DNA from: Phytophthora colocasiae
Lineage: Eukaryota; Oomycota; Peronosporomycetes; Peronosporales; Peronosporaceae
Direction: 5' to 3'
NCBI GenBank assembly: GCA_018806915.1
Contig: JAGKQI010000081.1
Location: 620,001-684,000, forward strand
DNA length: 64,000 bases
This document shows positions 21,328 through 32,006 of this stretch, piece by piece. The notes under the pieces are model-generated. The model was not told the origin of the DNA, made no database searches, and saw nothing but the letters and a program-made list of their open reading frames with translations. The position numbers and the translations under genes are program-made. How positions within the stretch are numbered: position 1 is the stretch's first letter; each line of letters begins with the position of its first letter.

Positions 21328-22509
21328 ATGCGACTAAATTACCTTGTACTTGCGGTTGCCTTTTCAATTCCTGCCGTCACCTTAAAACCCGTGGCAGGAC
21401 ACCCACAGATCATCTCGTTCCCAGATCCCCTAGTTACCGAAAGGCTGTTGCGAACAATTGACGACGAAGAGAGAGGATTTACGTTGACCAGTACCGGTAC
21501 TGGGAAACTCACGGATCTGTTCGAGTCCACCGCACTAAAGCTAGCCCAAAGTGCTCGCATCAAGGCTTGGCTGGTAAAGGGGACGTCTACCGACGATGCC
21601 TACATCAAACTCGGACTCAACACGGCAGAAAGCAAAATCTTCGAAGACCCGAAACTCCTCACGTGGGCCGTGTACGTGACTAAAGTCGAGAAACAAAACC
21701 CGGAAGAAATCATCCTAGCCAGACTCTCCAAACAATTTACTGACGGTTCTCTGGCCAAGATGATTGCATCAGCCAAACGAGTCTCCCAGACGGAAGGTCT
21801 CGCTACGATGTTGCAAGCTCAGCAGAGACAAGTGTGGTTGAATGCTGGGAAATCAAGTGATGAAGTGTTCAAGCTGCTCCAACTGGACGAAGCGGGCACG
21901 AAACTGTTCAAGAATCAGCAGTTCTCCACGTGGACTTCGTTCGTTGATGCGTTCAACCGGAAAAACCCAGAGGAAGCGGTGTCCATTTTCGCAAAATTGG
22001 TGAAAACCTACGACCAGGTTACTCTTTCGTCCATGCTGGAAGCGGCTAAGCACGTGCCAAGTACGAAAAAGATCGCTTCTTACTTGCAGGGTCAACAGAA
22101 TCAACACTGGTTGGCTGACGGGAAATCTACGGACGATATTTTCAAACTACTGAAGCTCGACACCCCTGACCTCAATGTTCTGATTGACCCCAGACTTGAC
22201 GCTTGGACCAGCTTCATGAGGGCATTTAACATGGTAAATGAGGGTAAGGAGGCGACTCTGATAGCGACACTCACGACTCACTACACGGAACACGGTCTGG
22301 CCCAGTTGCTCCAGGAAGGAACCAAGTTTACTAGCACCAAGAAAATCGCTGAGGAGCTCCAAGTGGCGCAATTTGCACGTTGGATGCAACTAGGGAAGAC
22401 GGAGGATGACATTTTCGCGCTGCTGAAGATGAAACCGAGTACACCAACGACAGACCCGGAGGCAATCGTGTTCTACCGGTACAAGCAGTTCCTTGACGCA
22501 TATACGTGA
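21328..22509 (+). CDS. Secreted RxLR-type effector with tandem LWY-like repeats
   Basis: A single exon of 393 residues from ATG 21328. The N-terminus is a signal peptide (about residues 1-24, hydrophobic LVLAVAFSIPAV). RLLR at residues 39-42 and DDEER at 45-49 follow, the RxLR-dEER leader of host-translocated oomycete effectors (Leu at the third position is part of the consensus variable x-L). The rest is about three and a half repeats of some 90 residues. Each has a Trp in an (A/H/R)WL..GK(S/T)(S/T)DD-type segment, then TW.S(F/Y)V..F and an A.K(H/R)VPSTKKIA-like linker, as in WY/LWY helical-bundle effectors. Such proteins act inside plant cells; the target of this one is unknown. The frame is intact. 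An inverted paralogue lies at 24786-25939. Confidence 0.88.
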   Translation: MRLNYLVLAVAFSIPAVTLKPVAGHPQIISFPDPLVTERLLRTIDDEERGFTLTSTGTGKLTDLFESTALKLAQSARIKAWLVKGTSTDDAYIKLGLNTAESKIFEDPKLLTWAVYVTKVEKQNPEEIILARLSKQFTDGSLAKMIASAKRVSQTEGLATMLQAQQRQVWLNAGKSSDEVFKLLQLDEAGTKLFKNQQFSTWTSFVDAFNRKNPEEAVSIFAKLVKTYDQVTLSSMLEAAKHVPSTKKIASYLQGQQNQHWLADGKSTDDIFKLLKLDTPDLNVLIDPRLDAWTSFMRAFNMVNEGKEATLIATLTTHYTEHGLAQLLQEGTKFTSTKKIAEELQVAQFARWMQLGKTEDDIFALLKMKPSTPTTDPEAIVFYRYKQFLDAYT

Positions 22510-23289
22510 TTAGTGGAGCGAGGTGATTTTGCGAGAAGAAGTTGATAAATAAATAAATAAAAACACTTTGGTCGGTCAACGACGGGCAATGTATTGTATC
22601 ACAAAACTACGTACTACCGGTAGGCATGCACCGACTTTACAATCCATCCCAAGAATCACAATTAAACCTTCAGGTTCAATAGCCAAGTACTAGTAGCAAC
22701 TAGGAACTTCAATTTTCTGGGTGGTGTCCGTAGCTAGCAGTGCGAGCGCGTGAAAACGCATCACCTGAGCATTTTCGCGGTCAAACTCAGGACTTCGCAA
22801 GTGAATTCAGAAGTTGGATACCGGTAGTTGCCAGCTTGTGTATTTTGTGACGAATCATACTGAAGTATGATTCGTTACGGTCGTTCATCATGTGTTTGTT
22901 TACCGCTAGAATCCGCCTGGCCGCGCTCACAGCTTTCTTACGCGCCTGAACTCAAGATTTTCTGGACGATTCTCCGCAGCGTCACACTCCACTGCGTTTA
23001 GACAGCCCGCAACAAACACCACTTTCAAAATCGGCCGCCTTTGGAAGCGCGGAATGCAATCTATCAAGTTTACTTGACTTTCAGCAGCCACTTTCGGGCA
23101 CTATTCCGCTCTTCTACTGCGAGCGAGCGATCTCGTTTTCAAAAGTGTCTCCATCACTTTTCGCCTGGTTCTCGGTTGCATCATTTCGCTACAGCTTACC
23201 TACGACTATTCTCACTTTTTTTCGACCAAGTACTCTGTGCTGACAAAAGTTTGGAGATCTCATACTTGGATCACGGCTATATTTCTTAA
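22510..23289. other. Intergenic region 3' of the LWY effector
   Basis: No gene is supported. The first about 50 bp after the stop are similar to the 3' flank of the inverted paralogue. A sequence near 22665-22700 (AATCACAATTAAACCTTC... AGTAGCAACTAGGAA) recurs near 63800-63840. The 23041-23289 open frame has no domain and a biased composition. Confidence 0.35.
22850..22875. repeat. Near-perfect palindrome, 12-bp arms
   Basis: ACGAATCATACT at 22850-22861 and AGTATGATTCGT at 22864-22875 are exact reverse complements separated by two bases. It may be the remnant of an inverted-repeat element. Confidence 0.6.
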
Positions 23290-23294
23290 AAACG

Positions 23295-23645
23295 CTTAAC
23301 CCTACTGTAGTACAGTCTGTACAGCAATGCGTTCGAGAATCATGCACAGCGATTGAAACAGTGGAACACTGCTTTTTATCGTGTCCAACACTAGAAGAGA
23401 TGTGGCGATCGCTTTGGGTTCCATGGAGTGAATTTTTTCTGTGGCATTAGATTGGCGGCTACTGCTATTTGCGAAATCGAGCGATCTTAAGCTGGAATGG
23501 AGACAGAGGCACAAGACTCTCCTCGTTCTTTGGCGCGTTCATACCGCAATTGTTTTTCACGCAAGGTGGAGACTCCGAAATGATATACATTTTCGTAGTT
23601 GAGAAACCAAGCACACAAACGGTGCTAGGTTCCTTCCGCAGACAT
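23295..23645 (+). pseudogene. C-terminal fragment of a non-LTR (LINE-type) retrotransposon
   Basis: Reading across frames gives RESCTAIETVEHCFLSCPTLEEMWRSLW, with the C..C...H....C arrangement of the zinc-binding motif at the end of many non-LTR reverse transcriptase ORFs, then after a frame change LKLEWRQRHKTLLVLWRVHTAIVFHARWRLRND. The RT itself is absent. It is a 5'-truncated, decayed copy, as is usual for LINEs. Confidence 0.5.
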
Positions 23646-23849
23646 TGTCAATTCATATAATCTCATGCGGAAAAGATTGGTGTTGATGAGGCCGTAGTCG
23701 TCGAAGTCCTTCGCCAACTTGGTTTCGAACCCCCGACGGCTGAAGTTTTACCCCCTCCTGAACATCGAATTTGGATTCCTCGTACGTAATGGTCACGTGA
23801 TTTCCAGTTTTGATATCTTAAGTCTTAGTTAGCAAAACGAGAAGTCCGA

Positions 23850-24190
23850 TAACTGTTAATCAACTAATTTCTTCCTCTGTGCTGACAAAAATGGTTGTCT
23901 CTGTCCCCGCACCACCGACTAACACTGCTACCTCTCGTGCTCTCGTGTATACTACGCGGAGCAATAGCGTTATTGATTTGTGATCTCCTAATGTAACTTT
24001 AGGTTGTCAGACTTCTTTAGGAAAAAAAAATACATGTACTAAACGTAGAAGTGTCAGTTAATAAACGTTTTACACCTCGACTAACTACTACCAGTACAGT
24101 AGTTAATCAAGTCTGCTGCTGTAGTCACTACAGGAAAGGAAATTGAAGTTGATTACTGGTTATTCCAGTTAATCAACTTCAAAAATGTGT
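23850..24190. repeat. Dyad-rich AT-biased tract
   Basis: GAAGTTGATTA / TAATCAACTTC (about 24144-24180), CTGTAGTCACTACAG (about 24119-24133) and ACTACTA...AGTAGTTAATC form several small inverted repeats. The word GTTAATCAAC also recurs at about 23856. It may be a decayed MITE. Confidence 0.35.
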
Positions 24191-24209
24191 ATATCGTTTT
24201 TAACGTTGC

Positions 24210-24548
24210 ATGAAAAATGATAACAATATGCACCCGCCACAGAATGAGAAGCGTCTTATGCTACTGCCTCCATTCGAGCTTGAGACCACTCGGAAACTAC
24301 TTCTGAAGTATTTTGGACCTGATGTTACCCTCAGCGATGTCCAAAAGCCTTTGCTGAAAAAGTCAATAGAGATGGCCAATTTGCGGTTTTCGTCACGAAA
24401 GTGGGCAAAACACAAAAATCGCAGTGTTCGACACAGGTTTCGAAGTTTCATCGAATCGGCAATCGACAAGGTCATAACTGAATCTGGCTTATTTCATCGA
24501 GCTTTGATGTTCAATAGAATCCGAGAGCTTCAAAATCGTGTTGTATAG
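24210..24548 (+). CDS. Hypothetical basic protein, 112 residues
   Basis: ATG 24210 opens a clean 112-codon frame. The protein is rich in Lys/Arg and predicted helical (ELETTRKLLLKYFGPDVTLSDVQKPLLKKS, SSRKWAKHKNRSVRHRFRSFIESAIDKV). I do not recognise it. There is no signal peptide or transmembrane segment. It could be a fragment of a transposon gene, given the repeat-rich surroundings, or a small real gene. Confidence 0.3.
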   Translation: MKNDNNMHPPQNEKRLMLLPPFELETTRKLLLKYFGPDVTLSDVQKPLLKKSIEMANLRFSSRKWAKHKNRSVRHRFRSFIESAIDKVITESGLFHRALMFNRIRELQNRVV

Positions 24549-24785
24549 CCCGATTCGGTGGAGCACGATACCAGAGTATCATTGGTGTTCCACGTGTCTT
24601 TTCTTCAGCTGGAAACGGTCAACATGGGCTGCGCGCCTGGCAGGTCTCTGCAATTTTGTTCAATCTTGACATGGATTTCGCCTGGTTCAGTAGTTGCACG
24701 GAACTCGAAGTCCTTGTAGAAGAAAGGTTAATGTTTACGAAGTATTTAATAAACGAACTTCTCCTCAATCAACTCGCTCCTCTAA

Positions 24786-25939
24786 TCACGTATATGCGTC
24801 AAGGAACTGCTTGTACTGGTAGAACACGATTGCCTCCGGGTCTGTCGTTGGTGTACTCGGTTTCATCTTCAGCAGCGCGAAAATGTCATCCTCCGTCTTC
24901 CCTAGTTGCATCCAACGTGCAAATTGTGCCACTTGCAGCTCCTCAGCGATTTTCTTGGTGCTTGTGAACTTGGTTCCTTCCTGGAGCAACTGGGCCAGAC
25001 CGTGTTCCGTGTAGTGAGTCGTGAGTGTCGCTATCAGAGTCGCCTCCTTACCCTCGTTCACCATATTAAATGCCCTCATGAAGCTGGTCCAAGCGTCAAG
25101 TCTGGGGTCAATCAGAACATTGAGGTCAGGAGTGTCGAGCTTCAGTAGTTTGAAGATATCGTCTGTAGATTTTCCGTCAGCCAACCAGTGTTGATTCTGT
25201 TGACCCTGCAAGTAAGAAGCGATCTTTTTCGTACTTGGCACGTGCTTAGTCGCTTCCAGCATAGACGAAAGAGTAACCTGGTCGTAAGCCCCCGCGAGCT
25301 TTGAGAAGATAGCAACAGCTTGATCTGGATCCCTTCTGTTGAACTTTTCCACGTATGAAACCCACGTGAGCATTTGTGGGTTCTTGAACAACTTGTCTCC
25401 CGTCTTGTGTAGCTTTAGCAGCTTAAACACGTCGTCCGTGGATTTGCCAGCATCCAACCAGGCATCAATCTGCTGTGTCTGCAGTTTACTTGCAATGATT
25501 TCGGTCTTTGGAACCTTTTTCGCCGCTTCCAACATCTTCCAAAGAGCAAAATCGTCATAGGTTTTCACCAATTTTGCGAAAATGGACACCGCTTCCTCTG
25601 GGTTTTTCCGGTTGAACGCATCAACGAACGAAGTCCACGTGGAGAACTGCTGATTCTTGAACAGTTTCGTGCCCGCTTCGTCCAGTTGGAGCAGCTTGAA
25701 CACTTCATCACTTGATTTCCCAGCATTCAACCACACTTGTCTCTGCTGAGCTTGCAACATCGTAGCGAGACCTTCCGTCTTGGAGACTCGTTTGGCTGAT
25801 GCAATCATCTTGGCCAGAGAACCGTCAGTAAATTGTTTGGAGAGTTTCTTCTTTCTGTGTTGGTGTCCATTGGTTTTCCAATGGTAGTAGTTGAGAGGGA
25901 AACTACTGCAGCTGCAAGCACGACGTAGTAAAGTCTCAT
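24786..25939 (-). pseudogene. LWY effector paralogue with deleted RxLR region
   Basis: The minus strand from ATG 25939 encodes a fresh signal-peptide-like start (MRLYYVVLAAAVVSLSTTT, about 20 residues) that after about 30 codons runs out of frame into the repeat region. The repeat region is open from 25808 to 24786 (340 residues) and is nearly identical to the C-terminal part of the 21328 gene. The RxLR, dEER and first LWY unit are missing; the junction lies at about 25850. Relative to the intact gene this copy has one additional LWY unit (DDFALWKMLEAAKKVPKTE through DQAVAIFSKLAGAYDQ). It has therefore lost translocation signals but preserves a different repeat number. Confidence 0.8.
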
Positions 25940-26167
25940 GACAAAAGTCGTCGAGGTGGAGTATGTACTTGGTCTTGAGTGCTATGCCGTCAATAAGTAA
26001 ACGATCAGTTGGACCGTGAAAGTGCTTCCTGATGGGATTAAGGGATTACCGTACGGAAAGTTCAAACATGTCACGTCATGATGACAGATGACGGTCATCT
26101 GCGATGTGCATTTTTCGGGGGTTTGGCCATAATTAGCAACGTAGATCGACTTGCTTTTCCTGCTGCA

Positions 26168-29100
26168 ATGCATCCGAAAACCCCATCGACACCTAAAGGA
26201 CGTAAATCACGTGGACGAGGTGGAAGGGGGCGAATCTCCGTGCTGAAAGTCTCTCCGAGAGTGAAAACGCCCTTAACCGCTTCATCCAATGGAGTTTCGA
26301 CGGCAAAAAATGACTTTGCAGGCGACTCCGAGGTCCGTGATGCCTCAGCAACGAGTTCCAATGGTGATTCTGGTCGGTTAAACACAGATTTAGCAGATAA
26401 ACTTAAAGGATTTAGTCGAGCGGCGCACTCCATCATCAACATGCACAAAATGCACAATCCGCTGAAACCTGCAGAGATTTCGGCTCCAAAGCCAGCGAAA
26501 GACCCGTGGGCTGCCGTTATGAGCAGTGTACGTAAAGCACCGAAAAGTGACATGGGATTGAATCTTGGTGGCACCGGAGCTACGTCGGAAAAGAGGATTT
26601 CGTTGGCTCAGATGCTGAAAAGTCGAGAAATGAAGAATTTAGTACAACAAGCTCTTGTTACGAAGCAACTCGCTAGAACAGTAGCAGTACCGGAAGAGCA
26701 GTCCAGTGTGATGTCTCATTGGATCAAGTTGTCCACTTTAAGAAGAAAACAGAACGAAATAGAGGAAGAAGGAACAACAGGGGGCCATTCTCGAGTTGAT
26801 AACCGAAACAATGACTCAGACGCGGATTCGGACATCGTAGAGGATCCGGATGGAGTTCATTCAGGTTTTGACTTGGACGATACTGCTAAAGGCCATCAGC
26901 TCTATGGTCGTACGCTCATTCTGGAAGAATCTTGTCGTCGAGCTTTAGCCCAAGACTGCGACCAACGCTCTCAGAATGATCTGCAGGCCCTTGGAGTCTG
27001 GTTTCAGACGACAAAACTCAAAATTTCGACCGATTTCGAGCGGCTACAGCCTTCAGAGCTTGATCTACTCTGTCGGCGCATGACTTGTGTTAATTACCAT
27101 CCAGATGAGACTGTTTTCCGCCAAGGGGATGAAGGAGATGCCTTGTACATTGTTTTCAGTGGAACAGTGGAAGTTCGTGTCAGTCAACGGATTCTTGGGG
27201 AGGTCGTGGAGGTTACTGTGTGTGAATTAGGTAAAGGCGATTACTTTGGAGAGCGTTCGCTGTTGAATAACGACGTAAGAGCCGCTACGGTACTGTCAAA
27301 AACTGCGTCGGAATTGGTGAAAATCACTCGGAATGACTACAATCTCATGCTGAAAAATGATCAATTGGAGTTTCTTTCTCGGATGCAAATTGCTAATGGG
27401 ATCGGTGTTCAGCGTCCAGTACAACGCACTCAACGTGAATATATCAAAGTTCTAACGAAGAAGAAACACGCTCGAAGCAAAGCTGACATTGATATGCTAA
27501 GTGAGTATTTGCAAACCTTGAAATTCTTCCGAAGTTTACCAAAATCTTTCGTACGCGAGCTCTGTGTAGTGGTAGATTTCCTTACACTTCCAGCAGGAGT
27601 TTGTGTCTTTCGAGAAGGGGAAGTAGGAGACCAGTTTTATATCATTTTCAGTGGCTCAGCGGACGTGAATATCAACTCGAAAGATTTCAAAGGCAACTTA
27701 CAGATGACGAAACTGGTTAACCTGACTGAAGGGGCTCACTTTGGCGAATTGGCGCTGATGAAAGGCCGAGGGGTACGTAGCGCGACTGTCATCACTCGAG
27801 AGGAGTGCCAACTTCTGGTAATCTGTGAAAAAGACTACAATTCCACCCTCCGACGGATGCAGAAGAAGGATATGGCCAAGCGAGTGGGTGTTTTAGACCA
27901 AATCCCAATGTTCCAGACCCCAGAGTGGACAGGAGAATTGTTAAAAGAGCTGTCATATGTCTTGTTAGAGCAGAAACTCGCAACTGGGAGTGTACTATAC
28001 AATCAAGGGGATCGCGCTACTCACGTCTACTTTGTCGTTCGAGGTGAACTTGTAGTTACGAAGGAGATCGCAGACCCTTTCACTCAAGTGAAACATGAGG
28101 TTTTTGTGGAGCGTATCGGTCGATTTCGAGTCGTTGGAGACGATGCGTACGTTGTTACTTATTTTGTTAGTTAATTGACACTGAATATCAATGCTTGTAG
28201 AGCGGCTGGGATGAATTTCAATGAAGTGATCCATCGCGAAGTGACAGTGAGTGCAAGTACTCCGGTTGAAGTGCTACAGCTCTCAAAGTACGACGTTTTC
28301 CATCGGCTGTCCCGTTCTGCTCGAGAAACACTACGAGCTGCTGCTCAGTCCCATGCAGAGAGCATCGTGTACTTGGATCGATTCCACAAGACGCAGAAGT
28401 GGGAAGCCTACAAGAAAAAAGTGCTACGAGATCACGTAAATCACGAACGGATCGAGAAAATCTTACCTTCTGCTGCAAAACTGGCAAAACTCTCTCAATC
28501 TCTTCCTCAAGGTGGTCTGTTGCCAGCTCTTCCGCTTCATAGTAAGAAAGCTGCTATTTCTCGTCCAAATGGCTCCAGTAGCGAGAGACAAGCACTTGTC
28601 CCTGCCAACGAACTGTTGTTACTGACGCAGGAGGCCAAAGCCATGAAGAAATGCTTTGATACACAGCAAACGCTCGGGAACTACGTCACATCTTTCAACG
28701 TAGATGCACCGCCCAGTTCAGCTCGACTAGACGAACTGAACGGCGTTTTGGAAGCGGAAAAGCGACGGCAAGCAGAAATCCTAAAGGAGGGAAATCCATT
28801 GGCCTTCTTCGACATCAAAGTTATTGACAAGCAGCCTGGTGCGTCGTGGAGAGCGAAGACTATTGATGAAGAACAGCAAGATATAGAGGAAGCCCGAACA
28901 TCCCCCGTTAAGACCTCTCCGGTCCGGAATGGCAACACCAGTCTGACGATCACGCCTCAAGCGCTAAGTCAACTTTTACAAGAGAATTTCATATTTTCTC
29001 GTCCACAGGAAGCCAAGCCGCCAGGCCACGACGCTCGGAAAGGGAGAACATTTCAACCTAGCTTCTCTATCAAGAATGCAGTACAGAAGCTATCGTCTTC

Positions 29101-30367
29101 GCCTCAAAGAGGACATTCACCTTCTCGAATAGAAAGTGTTGGTGAAACAGACTACGTACTCTTCGCTTTTAGAAGCGAAATGGACGAGGAGAGATCAGAA
29201 AGCACCAAATCGCCTTCGTTCCAGCTTCTCCAGTCTGTTCGAAGTCTCTTTACTGCTCGTGAAGCCGTCGAGAAGCTGAAAGAGAACGATTTTGGATCCG
29301 TAAAGTACTACGTTTTGCCACTAAAGACTTTCTCTCTCTTGCCACGTTCCGACCGATCAAAACTGGATGAAGAAAGGCTCCAATGGCAGCAAGTCAGTGA
29401 GATGACAACCAGTAGTCGAGTGAAATCTCTAATGAGTCCGTCCATTGATGAATCTACCAGCTCCTTACAGTCAACAGGAGACAACTCGGCCCTCTTTGCA
29501 TCTTTCCAAGAAGTGGTCGTCTCCACTATACCAGACGAAGGACTACATCTTCCCGGGAGTATTGATACAGCATCAAGTCCTACAAAAACTATTACTACGC
29601 AGACGAGTTTCACGTCACCCCGAAGAAAACCTGGAAATCTCTTTGCAAGCAATCCTCGAAGTGCATTCGCAGTTGCCAGTGTCGTTCTCTCCAAGCTGGA
29701 AGTGGCGCACTCGCAATACCCAGAGCCTTTTATGGCAATCCACAGTCTCTTTGTATCTGAGATGGAAGCTGTGACGTACGCTATGAACTTGAAGCCGTCT
29801 CAGTCATTGAAGAGCGCCATGTTGTGTGTTTTTCCTGTTGGGAAATGGATACGTCTCGAAAACTCCCATGACTGGTGTGTGCAGGTAGAAGCAAACAAAC
29901 GAGAGAAACGAGCGTCTTTCACTGGCGCAGCACCGACGTCGCCAACCGCTTCAAGTCCAACGAGATCTCGACGGCTGTCGTTAGTAGCAGAACCACTGAA
30001 GCCAAAATGGCAACAGGACCAAGAGGAAGCTAGACGACTGCACATTTTTATTTGCGCGCGAATGGGAGCCCCTGCAATGGAAAAGAAGAAAGATCGGATT
30101 GAGGAAAGTGGAGGATTTACGCCTCAACCTTTGGTCACGTTAGAAGATAAACTGGATACGCTTCACAACTATCTCCAAGCGACTGCGGCTTTTACAGCAC
30201 GGACTGGACATGGAGGTGTAGCCATGTTGAAGTACCGGCAAGTGAAACGATTCGGCTCAATCATGCGCTCACGCATCGCCGGTGCATCGCCTCATGGGAG
30301 CAGCAACAACAATAGCAACAGCTCTCCATCCCCCCACTCATCGTTCTCTCATGTCATCTCTGGGTAG
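26168..30367 (+). CDS. Cyclic-nucleotide-binding-domain protein, three CNB modules, no kinase
   Basis: Two exons, 26168-28146 and 28201-30367, joined across a 54-bp intron (GTACGT...TTGTAG) that otherwise puts a stop in frame; the joined protein is 1381 residues. Start chosen at ATG 26168 (MHPKTPSTPKGRK); an in-frame ATG at 26078 would add 30 residues. CNB1 has the phosphate-binding cassette FGERSLLNNDVRAATV (about residues 360-375), CNB2 has FGELALMKGRGVRSATV (about 525-541), both with the Glu and Arg that bind the cyclic nucleotide ribose-phosphate. CNB3, across the intron, starts as a normal beta-roll (VLYNQGDRATHVYFVVRGELVV) but lacks the FGE...R cassette. The C-terminal half is Ser/Pro-rich with no kinase, channel or phosphodiesterase motif. 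Probably a cAMP/cGMP-responsive regulatory or scaffold protein of unknown partner. Confidence 0.85.
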
Positions 30368-32006
30368 AAAGCTTTGGATGATGAGAAAACGAAACGTAGA
30401 TGCTGCAATGATTAGATACTCACAATTGCAGTAGCAACCAGGAAATAACCAGAATCAACGTCAATTCCATACAATTCGCGTATACCATGAAATTGGTATA
30501 TTACATTTAGCCCGTTGTCAGTCATTTTGCTATCATCGATAACGGAATAATGACAGCTACTATTACAGTAAGATGCGAAGGGTGTCAAATACTATTACAG
30601 TACTTAAGATGTGAAGGGCTTCCGTTACCACTGAAAAAGGATCTACGAAGGAATGACTCCTCCATCAGTAGACCCCCACAGTTATGTATAGTTAGTAAGT
30701 ACATGACCTTTTAAACACCCCCACAGTTCACCTCCTAATTTGCATTGGCCTCCACTATATTCTGCTACTCGCTTCTGTTGCCCTCGTCGCTCCCGGAAAA
30801 AATGCTGCAAGCGGTCGACACTTTACGGGTCGATCAAACTGGATGGCTGCGTAACACCCAGTCGACGACGGTATTACACGAAATTCGATAGCCACGAATG
30901 GCTTAATTTGATTGAGTCGCTAGTGAGATCTTCACCGACCTCCAAATTAAAAGAATTACCACCCCGAGTTGCAAAGATTTATCACCGCTATGTTTTGAAG
31001 TACAGTAGGCGACGATTACTTACTGTAATTAAACAAGTTTTGTATCAGAACAGTCGACGCAGACTCGAATTGATGAACGAGACTACGAAGGCAATGGTAT
31101 CATCCATCGCGCTATAATAAAGCTTACCCTACGCCAAAGTATTCACGTTGTTGATTGAAAAATTTTGGTGCACGTATAAACTGATTATTTTTTGTCTGAC
31201 TCACAATTTTGATGTGGTGCACTTGGTGGTGCTGCTCGCCTCTTCAATTGATTCATGAACGCCGCTTGACGGGTCTGCACAGAGAGAACGCGGCTGAAAA
31301 GCGATAATTCGAACGTACCTAAGTCCGTAGTCGCCTAAGCGGCGGACTCCGTTTTTTTTTTCCAAGGGATCCAACGCTTGGCTTCCAAACAACAACTGCA
31401 ACAACGCGCCGAAATGGCCGCACTGTCGAATTGATTAGCCTTCGTAGCATTGCACAGCACAACCGCTCGAATTGTGCCAACAACTTGTTCGGAGCAAGTG
31501 CACTCGACCATTCTCTCTCACAGAGTGCGGGGCGGCCATCGCCATTCGCAACCTGCTTTTCGTGGATGGCGTTGTTACCAGCTGGCCTTTCTTCAACGAT
31601 TCAAGTCGGCTCCAAAACCTCTGTAACCATATACACTTCCCTAAAGCATATAAAGGAAACCTTCAAATGTCTCCAAAATACCATCGAAGTATAATAAACC
31701 TGTGATACCGAATATGTATCACTATCAGTTGTGTGAGCCAATCGCCGGCCGTATTTAGTATTCAGAAGTGCCAGAGCTGGGCCATCGTTCAACGGTCAAG
31801 CGAGGGGTAGGCTACTAGCCAGTCCAGGAAAACGAGTCTATTTTGCGCCGGCCTCTCCCCCACAGTCTGGTCCAGTTGCTCCCAAGGCATTTCCGCCGTC
31901 TCCTCACAAATAGACCCGCCGTGGCCTGGCGGCATTGGACTCCACTGTCTAAGAGTAGCAGCAGTAGGGGCCAGTACCGTGTAAAGAAACAGGATCAGGA
32001 CGCTCA
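30368..32006. other. Intergenic region between the CNB gene and the P4-ATPase
   Basis: No gene is supported. A 125-codon open frame at 30740-31117 begins with a non-ATG codon, has no domain and is Arg/Ser/Cys-rich, so I leave it out. ACTATTACAGTA followed by a GATG(C/T)GAAGGG word is repeated twice near 30558-30620. The GCATTTCCGCC word at about 31887 is a possible initiator for the flippase gene. Confidence 0.35.

Noticed and set aside
30740..31117. 125-codon plus-strand frame
   Set aside because: Non-ATG start, no ATG until near the end, no domain or promoter match.
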